Shown here: positions 34,926 to 44,301 of the stretch, piece after piece | How the letters are laid out: each line of letters begins with the position of its first letter | How positions within the stretch are numbered: position 1 is the first letter of the stretch | Assembly (NCBI RefSeq): GCF_022965755.1 | Contig: NZ_CP095187.1 | Location: 558,001 to 622,000 of the forward strand | Direction: 5' to 3' | Length of the DNA stretch: 64,000 nt | DNA from: Pseudoxanthomonas sp. F37 | Lineage (GTDB): Bacteria; Pseudomonadota; Gammaproteobacteria; Xanthomonadales; Xanthomonadaceae | Made by a program: the position numbers and the translations under genes | The notes under the pieces: model-generated | Told to the model about the DNA's origin: nothing | Database searches by the model: none | Seen by the model: only the letters and a program-made list of their open reading frames with translations

Positions 34926-37401
34926 ATTCATCCGCCACAGCGCGCTGGCCACGGCCGCCGCTGCGGCCGGCCTGCCGCTGACCGGCACCGGCAGCAACGT
35001 CGTCACCGAAGGCGACCTGACCACGCTGAAGTGGGACAAGGCGCCCTGCCGCTACTGCGGCACCGGCTGCGGCGTGAACGTGGCGGTGAAGGAGGGGCGC
35101 GTGGTGGCCACGCACGGCGACGTGCATGCCGAGGTCAATCGCGGCATCAACTGCGTGAAGGGCTATTTCCTCTCCAAGATTCTGTACGGCGCCGACCGCC
35201 TGACCCAGCCGCTGCTGCGAAAGAAGAACGGCGCGTACGCCAAGGACGGCGAGTTCACCGCGGTGGGCTGGGACGAGGCCTTCGACGTGATGGCCGCGCA
35301 GTTCAAGCGCGTGCTGAAGGAAAAGGGAAGCGACGCCATCGGCATGTTCGGCTCCGGCCAGTGGACGATCTTCGAAGGCTATGCGGCCAACAAGCTGATG
35401 AAGGCCGGCTTCCGCAGCAACCACATCGACCCCAACGCGCGCCACTGCATGGCATCGGCGGTGGCCGGCTTCATGCGCACCTTCGGCATGGACGAGCCGA
35501 TGGGCTGCTACGACGACATCGAGGCGGCCGATGCGTTCGTGCTGTGGGGTTCGAACATGGCCGAGATGCATCCGATCCTGTGGACGCGGGTGACCGACCG
35601 CCGGCTGTCGCATCCGCACGTGAAGGTGGCGGTGATGTCCACGTTCGAGCACCGCAGCTTCGAGCTGGCCGACATCCCCATCATCTTCAAGCCGCAGACC
35701 GACCTGGTCATCCTCAACTACATCGCCAACCACATCATCCGCACCGGCAAGGTCAACAAGGCGTTCGTCGACAGGCACACCACCTTCAAGCGCGGCAACG
35801 ACGACATCGGTTACGGCCTGCGCCCCGAACATCCGCTGGAGATGAAGGCCAAGAACGCCAAGGACCCCAACGGCGGCCAGCCGATCGACTACGCGGAGTT
35901 CGCCGCCTTCGTCGCGCCGTACACGCTGGAGAAGGCCGTCGAGATGACCGGCGTGGAGCGCGGCTGGCTGGAGCAGCTGGCCGAGCTGTACGCCGACCCG
36001 AAGACCAAGGTGATGTCGTTCTGGACGATGGGCTTCAACCAGCACACCCGCGGCGTGTGGGCCAACAACATGGTCTACAACATCCACCTGCTGACCGGGA
36101 AGATCGCCACCCCGGGCAACAGCCCGTTCTCGCTGACCGGGCAGCCCTCGGCCTGCGGCACGGCGCGCGAGGTGGGCACCTTCAGCCACCGCCTGCCGGC
36201 GGACATGGTGGTGACCAACCCCGAGCACCGCAAGCACGCCGAGGAGATCTGGAAGATCCCGCACGGCACCATCAATCCGAAGGTGGGCTACCACGCGGTG
36301 GAGCAGAACCGCGCGCTGAAGGACGGCAAGCTCAACGCGTACTGGGTGATGGTCAACAACAACATGCAGGCGGCGGCGAACCTGCGCGAGGAAACCTGGC
36401 CGGGCTACCGCAACCCGGACAACTTCATCGTGGTCTCCGATGCCTACCCCACGGTGACGGCGCAGGCGGCCGACCTGATCCTGCCCGCCGCGATGTGGGT
36501 GGAGAAGGAGGGCGCCTACGGCAACGCCGAGCGCCGCACCCAGTTCTGGCACCAGCTGGTGAAGGCGCCTGGCGAGGCGCGCTCGGACCTGTGGCAGCTG
36601 ATGGAGTTCTCCAAGCGCTTCACCACCGACGAATGCTGGCCGGCCGAACTGCTGGCGGCCAACCCCCAGTTCAAGGGCAAGACCTTGTTCGACGTGCTGT
36701 ACCGCAACGGCAACGTGGACAGGTTTCCGAACTCCGACATCGAACCCGGCTACGCCAACGACGAGTCGGCGCTGTTCGGGTTCTATGTCCACAAGGGCCT
36801 GTTCGAGGAATACGCCGCCTTCGGCCGCGGCCATGGCCACGACCTGGCCCCGTTCGACGACTACCACAAGGCGCGCGGCCTGCGCTGGCCGGTGGTGAAG
36901 GGCAAGGAGACGCGCTGGCGCTATCGCGAAGGCGCGGACCCGTACGTCAAGGCCGGCACGGGCTTCGAGTTCTACGGCAACAAGGACGGCAAGGCGGTGA
37001 TCTGGGCGCTGCCGTACGAGCCGCCGGCGGAATCGCCCGACGACGACTTCGACCTGTGGCTGGTCACCGGCCGCGTGCTGGAACACTGGCATTCGGGTTC
37101 GATGACGATGCGCGTGCCGGAGCTGTACAAGGCCTTCCCCGCCGCGGTGGTGTTCATGAATCCGGACGATGCGAAGGACCGAGGCCTCAAGCGCGGCGAT
37201 GAGATCATCGTGGCCTCGCGGCGCGGCGAGATGCGCTCGCGGGTGGAGACGCGCGGCCGCAACCGCATGCCGCGCGGGGTGGTGTTCGTACCGTGGTTCG
37301 ACGCGGGCCAGCTGATCAACAAGGTCACCCTGGACGCCACCGATCCGATTTCCAAGCAGACCGACTACAAGAAGTGCGCGGTCAAGGTCGTGGCCGCATA
37401 G
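34909..37401 (+). CDS. napA: Periplasmic nitrate reductase catalytic subunit
   Basis: Molybdenum bis-MGD enzyme of 830 residues reducing nitrate to nitrite in the periplasm. A twin-arginine signal (TRREFI) starts the protein. The [4Fe-4S] ligands are Cys47, Cys50, Cys54 and Cys82; Cys180 in ARHCMAS is the molybdenum ligand. Later cofactor-binding segments include [13 protein letters not shown] and [17 protein letters not shown] 34909 is preferred over 34903 because GGAG is better spaced. The gene overlaps napD and precedes napB and napC. Confidence 0.97.
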   Translation: MSTRREFIRHSALATAAAAAGLPLTGTGSNVVTEGDLTTLKWDKAPCRYCGTGCGVNVAVKEGRVVATHGDVHAEVNRGINCVKGYFLSKILYGADRLTQPLLRKKNGAYAKDGEFTAVGWDEAFDVMAAQFKRVLKEKGSDAIGMFGSGQWTIFEGYAANKLMKAGFRSNHIDPNARHCMASAVAGFMRTFGMDEPMGCYDDIEAADAFVLWGSNMAEMHPILWTRVTDRRLSHPHVKVAVMSTFEHRSFELADIPIIFKPQTDLVILNYIANHIIRTGKVNKAFVDRHTTFKRGNDDIGYGLRPEHPLEMKAKNAKDPNGGQPIDYAEFAAFVAPYTLEKAVEMTGVERGWLEQLAELYADPKTKVMSFWTMGFNQHTRGVWANNMVYNIHLLTGKIATPGNSPFSLTGQPSACGTAREVGTFSHRLPADMVVTNPEHRKHAEEIWKIPHGTINPKVGYHAVEQNRALKDGKLNAYWVMVNNNMQAAANLREETWPGYRNPDNFIVVSDAYPTVTAQAADLILPAAMWVEKEGAYGNAERRTQFWHQLVKAPGEARSDLWQLMEFSKRFTTDECWPAELLAANPQFKGKTLFDVLYRNGNVDRFPNSDIEPGYANDESALFGFYVHKGLFEEYAAFGRGHGHDLAPFDDYHKARGLRWPVVKGKETRWRYREGADPYVKAGTGFEFYGNKDGKAVIWALPYEPPAESPDDDFDLWLVTGRVLEHWHSGSMTMRVPELYKAFPAAVVFMNPDDAKDRGLKRGDEIIVASRRGEMRSRVETRGRNRMPRGVVFVPWFDAGQLINKVTLDATDPISKQTDYKKCAVKVVAA

Positions 37402-37411
37402 GAGGCTCGCC

Positions 37412-37969
37412 ATGCAGAACAAGCAGCTGTGGATCGCGGTGGGGCTGGTGGGGGTGCTGATGGCGCTGGTGTTCGCGGCGGGCTGGCTGGTGGGCCGGCC
37501 GAAGCACGTGGACGCCGCGGCGGACGCTTCGCCCGTGCCGGTGGAGGCGCGCGCGGTGTTCATCCCGGGCGCGGGACAGATCGATGCGCTGCGCCGGGGC
37601 GTGCCGGTGGACCAGGAAGGGCACCCGCCGCCGCTCGCGCACGTGGAGAACGCCGATCTCAGGCGCGCGCGCGCCTACCCGATGCAGCCGCCGACCATCC
37701 CGCACACGATCGATGGCTACCAGGTCGACCGCAACAGCAACCGCTGCATGCTGTGCCACGCGCGCGCCAACGCGGCCACCTTCCAGGCGCCACCGGTCAG
37801 CGTGACCCACTACATGGACCGCGACGACCAGTTCCTGGCGACCATCTCGCCGCGCCGCTATTTCTGCAACCAGTGCCACGTGGTGCAGACCGATGCGCCG
37901 GTGCTGGTGGCCAACCAGTTCCGCGACATCGACAGCGTGCTGTCGCCGCCGCCGACGGCGAAGGAGTAG
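37412..37969 (+). CDS. napB: Diheme cytochrome c subunit NapB
   Basis: Periplasmic electron-transfer subunit of nitrate reductase, 185 residues. An N-terminal hydrophobic segment (8-27) acts as signal or anchor. Two heme sites are CMLCH and CNQCH, with distal His residues in SVTHYMD and elsewhere. The PPTIPHTIDGY region is typical of NapB. It is 10 bp after napA and 3 bp before napC. Confidence 0.95.
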   Translation: MQNKQLWIAVGLVGVLMALVFAAGWLVGRPKHVDAAADASPVPVEARAVFIPGAGQIDALRRGVPVDQEGHPPPLAHVENADLRRARAYPMQPPTIPHTIDGYQVDRNSNRCMLCHARANAATFQAPPVSVTHYMDRDDQFLATISPRRYFCNQCHVVQTDAPVLVANQFRDIDSVLSPPPTAKE

Positions 37970-37972
37970 CCC

Positions 37973-38572
37973 ATGTGGCCTCGGGTGAAGCAGCAGGTGC
38001 TGGGGCTGTGGCGGACGCTGCGACTGCCCAGCCGGCACTACAGCCTGGGTTTCCTGACGGTGGCCGGATTCATCGCCGGCATCCTGTTCTGGGGCGGGTT
38101 CAACACGGCGCTGGAGGCCACCAACACCGAAGCCTTCTGCACCAGCTGCCACGAGATGCAGGACAACGTCTTCGAGGAGTTGAAGACCACCATCCACTAC
38201 AGCAACCGCTCGGGCGTGCGCGCGACCTGCCCGGACTGCCATGTGCCGCACAACTGGACCGACAAGATCGCACGCAAGATGCAGGCCTCCAAGGAGGTAT
38301 GGGGCAAGATCTTCGGCACGATCAACACGCGCGAGAAGTTCCTGGACGAGCGCCTGATCCTGGCCACGCACGAATGGAACCGGTTGAAGGCCAACGATTC
38401 GCTGGAATGCCGCAACTGCCACGACTACGACTCGATGGACCTCACCCGCCAGGGTTCGCGCGCGTCCCAGGTGCACAAGCTGTGGCTGGGCACCGGCAAG
38501 AAGACCTGCATCGACTGCCACAAGGGCGTGGCGCACCGCCTGCCCGACATGACCGGCGTGCCGCAGGGATGA
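37973..38572 (+). CDS. napC: Tetraheme cytochrome c NapC/NirT
   Basis: Membrane-anchored quinol dehydrogenase that passes electrons to NapB, 199 residues. One N-terminal membrane helix (about 24-43) precedes four heme-binding motifs CTSCH, CPDCH, CRNCH and CIDCH. Last gene of the napEFDABC run; napG and napH are absent. Confidence 0.96.
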   Translation: MWPRVKQQVLGLWRTLRLPSRHYSLGFLTVAGFIAGILFWGGFNTALEATNTEAFCTSCHEMQDNVFEELKTTIHYSNRSGVRATCPDCHVPHNWTDKIARKMQASKEVWGKIFGTINTREKFLDERLILATHEWNRLKANDSLECRNCHDYDSMDLTRQGSRASQVHKLWLGTGKKTCIDCHKGVAHRLPDMTGVPQG

Positions 38573-38576
38573 AGCG

Positions 38577-40001
38577 CTAGAGCCGCGCCGCGTCGGCGCG
38601 CGCGCGGATCTGGGCGAAGGTCCAGTCGCGCAGCAGGCGGCCGTCTTCCCACACCGTGACCATGGCGTCGTCGTAGCCGGCGGGCCGTTGCGCCTCCTCC
38701 AGCGAGGCGGCGGAGGCGGGCACGGGCACCGTGCGGAAGCCGCCGTACTCGCGGTGGCGCAGCAGGGTCATGCGCCCGCGCTTGCTCTGCTTGCCCTTGT
38801 CGGTCACCGGATCCTTGTACACGTCGATCCATTCGCCCGCCACGCGCACGGCGGAGCACTTGAGCGCGAACTTCTGGGTGTCGCGGTCCAGCCGCTGCAG
38901 CAGCGCGCCGCCCATGCCGAAGGCCAGGTTGTCGGTGGCGTAGCCGGCGCTGGTGATGCGCTCCAGGATGGCGCGCAGGCTGGTGGGGTTGATGCCGTCG
39001 CCCTGGATCACCCGCACGTGGTCGAGCACCTTGTAACCCTTGCCGTTGACGGTATGGCCGAAGGCCTCGTCCAGCAGTTCCAGGCACTGGTGGACCACGG
39101 CCACCGGGTCGCCCGAATCGGGACGGATGACGACGGTCGCGCCGGAGTCGATCACCTCCTGCTTCAGCGTGGTGCCCCAGTGCTGGCGGATGGCATGGAA
39201 GATGTCGTAGCTGTCCGACACCACTGCGACGATCGCGCCCGGCCGGGCGAATTGCCGCAGCATGTTGCGGTAGGCCTCCACCTCGTCGTCGCGCCCCCAG
39301 CTGGTGATGGTGCTGTGCTCGGCGGCCGGAATGGAGAAGCCCGCCATCGGTTCGTGGTAGTGCGCCTTCGCCAGCAACAGGCCGGACACGGTGTCGGTGC
39401 CCATGAAGTTGACCAGGTGCGCGGCGCCGCCGAGGGCGGCCGATTCCAGGCTGGATACGCCCCGCGCGCCGAAGTCGTGCAGCTTGAAGGGCAGCTGGCC
39501 TTCCGGGTCGTCGCTGGTGCGCTGCAGGAACTGGCGGAGGGTCTGCTTCGCATGCCAGCTGATGGTCGCCACGGTGATGGGGTACCAGATGCGCAGCAGC
39601 ATCGTCTCCAGGTACGACGGCACCCAGAACGCCTGCGGATCGGTCGATTCGATGGTCATCAGTGCTTCGTGCGTGGGCACCACCGTGCCTTCCGGCACGG
39701 CGCGGATGCGGATCGGCAGGTGGCCGCCATGGCGGTCGACGATGTCGCGCCAGCCGGCTTCGTTGAATGGCTCGCCATGCGCGGAGAAGACCTCGCGCGC
39801 CTCGTCCACGTCGGCGTGGGTGACGGGCGTGGCGAGGTATTCCTTCAGCACGGCCTGCAGGCCGAAGAACACGGTGCGGTCGTGAATGCCGCCCCGCGAT
39901 TCCACATAGAAGAACGTGGCGTCGGTGCCCGGCGGATACTGCAGCCAGTGGCTGGCCTTGTAGCTGTCGGTGTTGAGCAGGAGGTTGCGCAGGGCGTGCA
40001 T
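38577..40001 (-). CDS. Nicotinamide phosphoribosyltransferase-like enzyme
   Basis: Protein of 474 residues of the NAMPT/NadV branch of nicotinate/nicotinamide phosphoribosyltransferases, which makes NMN in NAD salvage. Visible hallmarks are NTDSYKASHWLQYP, VESRGG, HDFGARGVSSLESAALGGAAHLVNFMGTD (binding loop), AAEHSTI, SDSYDI, VIRPDSGDP and IQGDGI. ATG 40001 was chosen because it begins at the conserved NTDSYK region; a longer frame upstream is low-complexity. Convergent with napC with 4 bp between stops. No nrtR or nadM-type partner is seen beside it. Confidence 0.88.
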   Translation of the reverse strand: MHALRNLLLNTDSYKASHWLQYPPGTDATFFYVESRGGIHDRTVFFGLQAVLKEYLATPVTHADVDEAREVFSAHGEPFNEAGWRDIVDRHGGHLPIRIRAVPEGTVVPTHEALMTIESTDPQAFWVPSYLETMLLRIWYPITVATISWHAKQTLRQFLQRTSDDPEGQLPFKLHDFGARGVSSLESAALGGAAHLVNFMGTDTVSGLLLAKAHYHEPMAGFSIPAAEHSTITSWGRDDEVEAYRNMLRQFARPGAIVAVVSDSYDIFHAIRQHWGTTLKQEVIDSGATVVIRPDSGDPVAVVHQCLELLDEAFGHTVNGKGYKVLDHVRVIQGDGINPTSLRAILERITSAGYATDNLAFGMGGALLQRLDRDTQKFALKCSAVRVAGEWIDVYKDPVTDKGKQSKRGRMTLLRHREYGGFRTVPVPASAASLEEAQRPAGYDDAMVTVWEDGRLLRDWTFAQIRARADAARL

Positions 40002-40549
40002 GAGGGCGGGGCGTTCCACATCCGGGGGGCGTAGTGTCGCAGCTTCGTCGTCAGGCCGGATCGGGCGATGCCGGAGCCTCCGATCCGATGCCCGCCGCAT
40101 GGGGGTGGCGTCTGCTTGCCGGTGCCGGTCGGCTGCGATGGCGCCTCGCCGTCAGACCGACGGACTCACATTTGAACGCTTCGCCGGTACGGCTGCCGCT
40201 GTGACATGACACTTCGCCTGCCTCATGGTGTGACGTGACTGAAGCATCCGCGCCGACGGGTGTGCACCGCGCGCAGCTTCCTCGGCATGGGCCTCCGTTG
40301 ATGGGAGAGGCCATTGCAAACGAGCGTGGCTTGTCGAGGATGTATCGGATATGTGTCGCAGCCTTGTCGGGAAGCCGGACATTCTGAATCTTTGGAGATA
40401 TTGGGATATTGAAGAGCGGATGCCCTCTCATCTAGAGAGTAAGCAAGGAACTATGGAACGATCAACTCGAAGCGGATCCTCGCACCTGCAATGTATCTTC
40501 CTACGCGCGCGCGCATTCAAGTTTCGGTAGAAAGCAAGAAGGGGGAACA

Positions 40550-41245
40550 ATGAGCGATCACGAAAATCAGCGGATTCTGGTCGTGGATGACGACGTGGAA
40601 CTTCGCGAAAAGGTCCTGCTGCCGGGTCTTCGCCGGTTCGGATTCGAGGTCCACGGCGTGGGAAGCGCCATCGAGCTCTACAAGTGGCTGGTGGGAAACT
40701 CGTGCTCCATGATCGTGCTGGATGTCGGCCTGCCCGACGATGATGGCTTCGCCATCGCCAAGCATCTGCGGGAAACCACCGCGGCGGGCATCATCATGTT
40801 GACCGGGCACGACTCGAAATCCGACCACATGCGGGCATTGGACGCGGGCGCCGACGCCTATTTCACCAAGCCCACCGATGTGGAGCTGCTGTCCAGCGCA
40901 CTGCACAGCCTGTCGCGCAGGATGTCGAGAAGCGGCAAGGCCGACCTGCCTTCGGCCCTGCAGCGATGGCGGATTGAAGCCGATGGCTGGAGGCTGGTCG
41001 CGCCCAGCGGAAGCGTGATTGCGCTGTCACTGACGGAGAGAGCGATCATGAAAAAGCTGGGGTCGGCCGACAAGCCCGTTCCCAGGGAGGATCTGCTCAA
41101 GGAACTGGACGATGTCGTCGACGACTTCGATCCCAGCCGCCTGGAGATGCTGATCCATCGGCTCCGCCGCAAGGTGGAATGCAAGTCCGGACAGGAACTG
41201 CCCTTGTCTGCCGTGCGCAGGATGGGCTACATGCTGTCGGTCTAG
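40550..41245 (+). CDS. Orphan OmpR-type response regulator
   Basis: Regulator of 231 residues preceded by GGGGGAAC. The receiver (9-125) has Asp13-Asp15, phospho-acceptor Asp58 (LDVGLPDDDG) and Lys in TKPTD. The C-terminal winged helix (about 145-231) has LEMLIHRLRRKV and RRMGYML but is more divergent than the QseB-like one at 12774. No kinase gene is adjacent on the same strand; the convergent kinase-like gene at 41291 may be its partner. The 548-bp gap before it (40002-40549) shows no gene. Confidence 0.88.
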   Translation: MSDHENQRILVVDDDVELREKVLLPGLRRFGFEVHGVGSAIELYKWLVGNSCSMIVLDVGLPDDDGFAIAKHLRETTAAGIIMLTGHDSKSDHMRALDAGADAYFTKPTDVELLSSALHSLSRRMSRSGKADLPSALQRWRIEADGWRLVAPSGSVIALSLTERAIMKKLGSADKPVPREDLLKELDDVVDDFDPSRLEMLIHRLRRKVECKSGQELPLSAVRRMGYMLSV

Positions 41246-41290
41246 GCGCGTGAGCGGCGGAAACGCCGGAGGCGAATACCCCGGCGGCGT

Positions 41291-42067
41291 CTATCCGCCC
41301 GCGCCATTGGTCACGGGAGGCGGTCGCACGGTGTCCGGTGCGGCCGCCCGCGGGAGCCTTATCCGCAGGTTGATGCCAACGGCGGGCACGACGGAGGTCT
41401 TGACCACCCCTCCATAGAGGGAAACGAGCGTCCTCATGGCATCCAGGCGTTGCTGCAACAAGGTGCGGTCCAAGGAGGGCGGCTTGTCGGCCATCCCGAA
41501 CAGGAACATCAGATCCACGCTGTGCAGGGCGTCGTCCTTGTGAAAGGCGTTTGCGCTGGCATTGCGCACGCCAATCATCACCCAGCGTTTTTCCCCGCCC
41601 GACTGCAGCGCGTATCCGACCAGGGAAAGCAGGATCGCCTGCAATGCGCTCCGTTCGAGGCGGATGTGCAGGGGGTAGGGCGGCACCATGCAGGATATGT
41701 CTATCGCTTCCTGCACCAGCTGGTGGGTCCGGTAAGACCATTGCCGGATGACGTCGCAGGCGTCGAACACTTCCGGGCGGGACCCGGAACGCATCACAAC
41801 CTCCATGAGGTTGCGCGAGTAGAGCAGGCCGCGGGAAGCCGTCGAGAGGATCCTGTCCAGGGCTTCCTCCCTGTCGCGAAAGTCTGAGGTTTCCCTCAGC
41901 TCCTGGACGTAGCCGAAGATCTGCGCCCAGACATTGTTGAAATCGTGCGCCAGTTGCCGGAACAAGTGCATGGGCGCATCGTGGGCGCCATTTCCGTCAG
42001 GCGCATGCTGCGGGTCTTGCCTATCTTCTGTCGTGGACATGAGCCGATTTTTGTCTTGGGTCCCCAT
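41291..42067 (-). CDS. Histidine phosphotransferase-like protein with degenerate kinase domain
   Basis: Soluble protein of 258 residues. A DHp-like helix carries RQLAHDFNNVWAQIFGYV with His41, as in kinases with an HDFNN H-box. The region where an ATPase N-box should be reads LSLVGYALQSGG without the Asn, and no DxGxG or GxGLG box is found; LMFLFGMAD and GINLRIRLP occupy the expected positions. This architecture resembles phosphotransferases such as Spo0B or ChpT with a dead ATPase-like domain. ATG 42040 is a shorter alternative start. Convergent with the orphan response regulator, 45 bp apart. Confidence 0.65.
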   Translation of the reverse strand: MGTQDKNRLMSTTEDRQDPQHAPDGNGAHDAPMHLFRQLAHDFNNVWAQIFGYVQELRETSDFRDREEALDRILSTASRGLLYSRNLMEVVMRSGSRPEVFDACDVIRQWSYRTHQLVQEAIDISCMVPPYPLHIRLERSALQAILLSLVGYALQSGGEKRWVMIGVRNASANAFHKDDALHSVDLMFLFGMADKPPSLDRTLLQQRLDAMRTLVSLYGGVVKTSVVPAVGINLRIRLPRAAAPDTVRPPPVTNGAGG

Positions 42068-42370
42068 CCCTCATGGCGGTGCACGACCCATACTCCATAA
42101 ATGCGTTTACGTTCGCCATATCGAAATCTTTCGTCACGATGGGTGCCGTCAGGACGTCGGGCACGACAGACACATGAACGGATCATCGGCGCCCAGCAGA
42201 CCGGGCCCTCACGACCGCGGGCAGTGTCCGGTGGGCCGGCACCTGCGCGGGGATGCCGGCGCGCAACGCCCGTGGCCGCCCGCATCTGCGCGCAGTGGAC
42301 AGAAACAGCGCGGGCATCGGCCGCGAGGGTGCAGGCGTGAATGGGGTGGCATCGCATCTGCCATGGCCGG

Positions 42371-42988
42371 CTAGGCTGCCGGCCGCGAAGTCGCATAGCC
42401 CGACAGGAACGTCTGCAGCGCTTGTTGCGCCACGCCTTGCAGATATTCCTCGGAAGGCGCCTTGAGCAGCCCGAGCAGGCAGGGCATGAGCGATTGGGAT
42501 TCGAGCAGCCCGGTCAGGTGCCGGGCCGCGACCAGCGGATCGGCCTGCCGTAGCCGGCCAAGCTCCATCTGCTGCTGCAGAAAGGCGGCCAGGCGCTGCA
42601 TGCCCCGCTGCGGGCCCGACTCGTAGAAGAGCACGCCGGCATTGGAGCGGCCCGCCACTCCGATGATCGTCTGCCATACCTGCACGACCTGCTCGCTGCA
42701 GATGAAATGGAGCATCTGCTCGCAAAAACGCTGCAATGCGACCGGGAGCGTTTCGGTGGCTTCCTCGAGCGTGGTGAAGATGGGCGAGATGAACTTCTCG
42801 GCCACGCTATGGGCCACGGCGACGAAGAGTTCCTCCTTGGAGGGAAAGTAGCCGTACAGGGTGCGCTTGGAAGCCCCGGCACGCGCGGCAATCTGCGACA
42901 TGGAGGCGCCTTCGAAGCCTGCCTCCAGGAAGACTTCGGCCGCGGCATCGACCATGGCTTCACGTTTGGCTTCGGTCCTGACCCGCAT
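42371..42988 (-). CDS. TetR-family repressor of the RND pump
   Basis: Repressor of 205 residues. The N-terminal helix-turn-helix (about 25-55) reads MSQIAARAGASKRTLYGYFPSKEEL; the C-terminal ligand-binding part is all-helical with YESGPQRG typical of the AefR/AcrR_C-like group. Divergent from the RND operon with 119 bp between starts and overlapping promoters, so it most likely represses both. The 303-bp gap behind it (42068-42370) has nothing I can identify beyond the promoter region of the 41291 gene. Confidence 0.88.
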   Translation of the reverse strand: MRVRTEAKREAMVDAAAEVFLEAGFEGASMSQIAARAGASKRTLYGYFPSKEELFVAVAHSVAEKFISPIFTTLEEATETLPVALQRFCEQMLHFICSEQVVQVWQTIIGVAGRSNAGVLFYESGPQRGMQRLAAFLQQQMELGRLRQADPLVAARHLTGLLESQSLMPCLLGLLKAPSEEYLQGVAQQALQTFLSGYATSRPAA

Positions 42989-43041
42989 CGATCGACTCCA
43001 GGCGGTGGGGGCTCACAAATATACCGGCGGGGCAGAAATGC

Positions 43042-43094
43042 TTGACAGGCAGGCGACAGGATTAATAGTATACCGAACCGTACCGTATAGTCAA
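43042..43094. promoter_or_regulatory. Overlapping divergent promoters and presumed TetR operator
   Basis: Forward: TTGACA (43042-43047), 18-bp spacer, TAGTAT (43066-43071). Reverse: TTGACT (43089-43094 read on the minus strand), 16-bp spacer, TATACT (43067-43072). The two -10 elements occupy the same bases, and the stretch ATAGTATACCGAACCG / TACCGTATAGT between them has partial dyad symmetry, suiting a repressor that shuts both directions. Confidence 0.6.
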
Positions 43095-43107
43095 TAGAGA
43101 TACCGCC

Positions 43108-44286
43108 ATGCGTCCTGCTTCCTGCCGGTCCACGCCGCTGCTTGTTGCGGCGGCTGTCCTTCTTCTGAGCGCCTGCGGAACGCCGCCCGGCGGGCCCCCG
43201 CCCGCGGAGGGCACCCCGCAGATGGGCGTCATGACCGTCAGGGCGCAGTCGGTCACGCTGACCGCGGAACTGCCCGGGAGGACGGTCCCCTACCTGATCG
43301 CCGAAGTCAGGCCGCAAGTCGGCGGGATCATCCAGTCGCGCAAGTTCAGGGAAGGGGCCGATGTCGAAGCGGGTCAGGCGCTGTACCAGATCGACCCGGC
43401 CACGTACCGGGCCGCCTACGACGGCGCCGTCGCGGCGCTGGCCAAGGCCCAGGCCAACCTGCGCACCACACAGCTGAAAGCGCGCCGCTACCAGGATCTG
43501 GTGGCGATCTCCGCCGTCAGCCGGCAGGACTACGACGATGCCGCCGCCGCACTGGGGCAGGCCGTGGCAGATGTCACGGCGGCCAAAGCCAGCGTGGAAA
43601 GCGCGCGCATCGATCTTGCCCACGCACGGGTCGATGCCCCCATCTCCGGACGCATCGGCAAATCCAGCGTGACGCCCGGCGCGCTGGTGACCGCCAGCCA
43701 GGCCAGTCCCTTGGCCACCGTGCAGCAACTCGATCCGATCTATGTCGACATCGCCCAGTCCAGTGCCGCGCTGCTCAAGCTCAAGCAGGCCATGGCCCGG
43801 GGCGATCTGGAAACGGCCGGCAAAGGTGCGGCCAAGGTCCAACTGAGGATGGAGGACGGAAGCACCTATCCGCTGGAAGGCCGCCTGGAGTTTTCCGACG
43901 TGACGGTCGACCAGCGCACGGGATCGGTCACCCTGCGCGCCGTGTTTCCGAACCCGGACGCCGTCCTGTTGCCGGGCATGTACGTACGGGCGGTGCTGCA
44001 GGAAGGCGTGAAAGAGCAGGGAATACTGGTTCCCCAGCGCGCCGTCCTGCGCAACACGGCCGGCAAGCCCACCGCCTTCGTCGTGGGCAGCGACCACAAG
44101 CTGAAACTGCGCGTGCTGGAAACCGAGCGCACCGTCGGCGACCAGTGGCTGGTGCGCAGCGGCCTGAAGCCCGGCGACGCCCTGGTGGTGGACGGCCTGC
44201 CGCGCGCGCGCGATGGCATCGAGGTCAAGACCGTGCCGTGGCAAGCCGACGGCAGCCAAACCGCCGCCCCCGGCGCCCAGCACTGA
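43108..44286 (+). CDS. RND efflux periplasmic adaptor (MexA/AcrA-like)
   Basis: Membrane-fusion lipoprotein of 392 residues with lipobox LLSAC (Cys22). Lipoyl halves (VRPQVGGIIQSRKF and ARVDAPISGRIGK) enclose the alpha-hairpin (about 95-175); the beta-barrel and membrane-proximal domains follow with LPGMYVRA and ILVPQRAV. Joins the pump at 44302 to an outer-membrane channel. 15 bp separates it from the pump gene. Confidence 0.95.
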   Translation: MRPASCRSTPLLVAAAVLLLSACGTPPGGPPPAEGTPQMGVMTVRAQSVTLTAELPGRTVPYLIAEVRPQVGGIIQSRKFREGADVEAGQALYQIDPATYRAAYDGAVAALAKAQANLRTTQLKARRYQDLVAISAVSRQDYDDAAAALGQAVADVTAAKASVESARIDLAHARVDAPISGRIGKSSVTPGALVTASQASPLATVQQLDPIYVDIAQSSAALLKLKQAMARGDLETAGKGAAKVQLRMEDGSTYPLEGRLEFSDVTVDQRTGSVTLRAVFPNPDAVLLPGMYVRAVLQEGVKEQGILVPQRAVLRNTAGKPTAFVVGSDHKLKLRVLETERTVGDQWLVRSGLKPGDALVVDGLPRARDGIEVKTVPWQADGSQTAAPGAQH

Positions 44287-44301
44287 AGGCGCCGGACCGT
44301 C

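Noticed and set aside
34741..37563. A 940-codon minus-strand frame
   Set aside because: Antisense of napA and neighbours; no motif, biased composition.
40051..40431. Minus-strand frame before the orphan response regulator
   Set aside because: No ribosome binding site, low-complexity translation and no family features.
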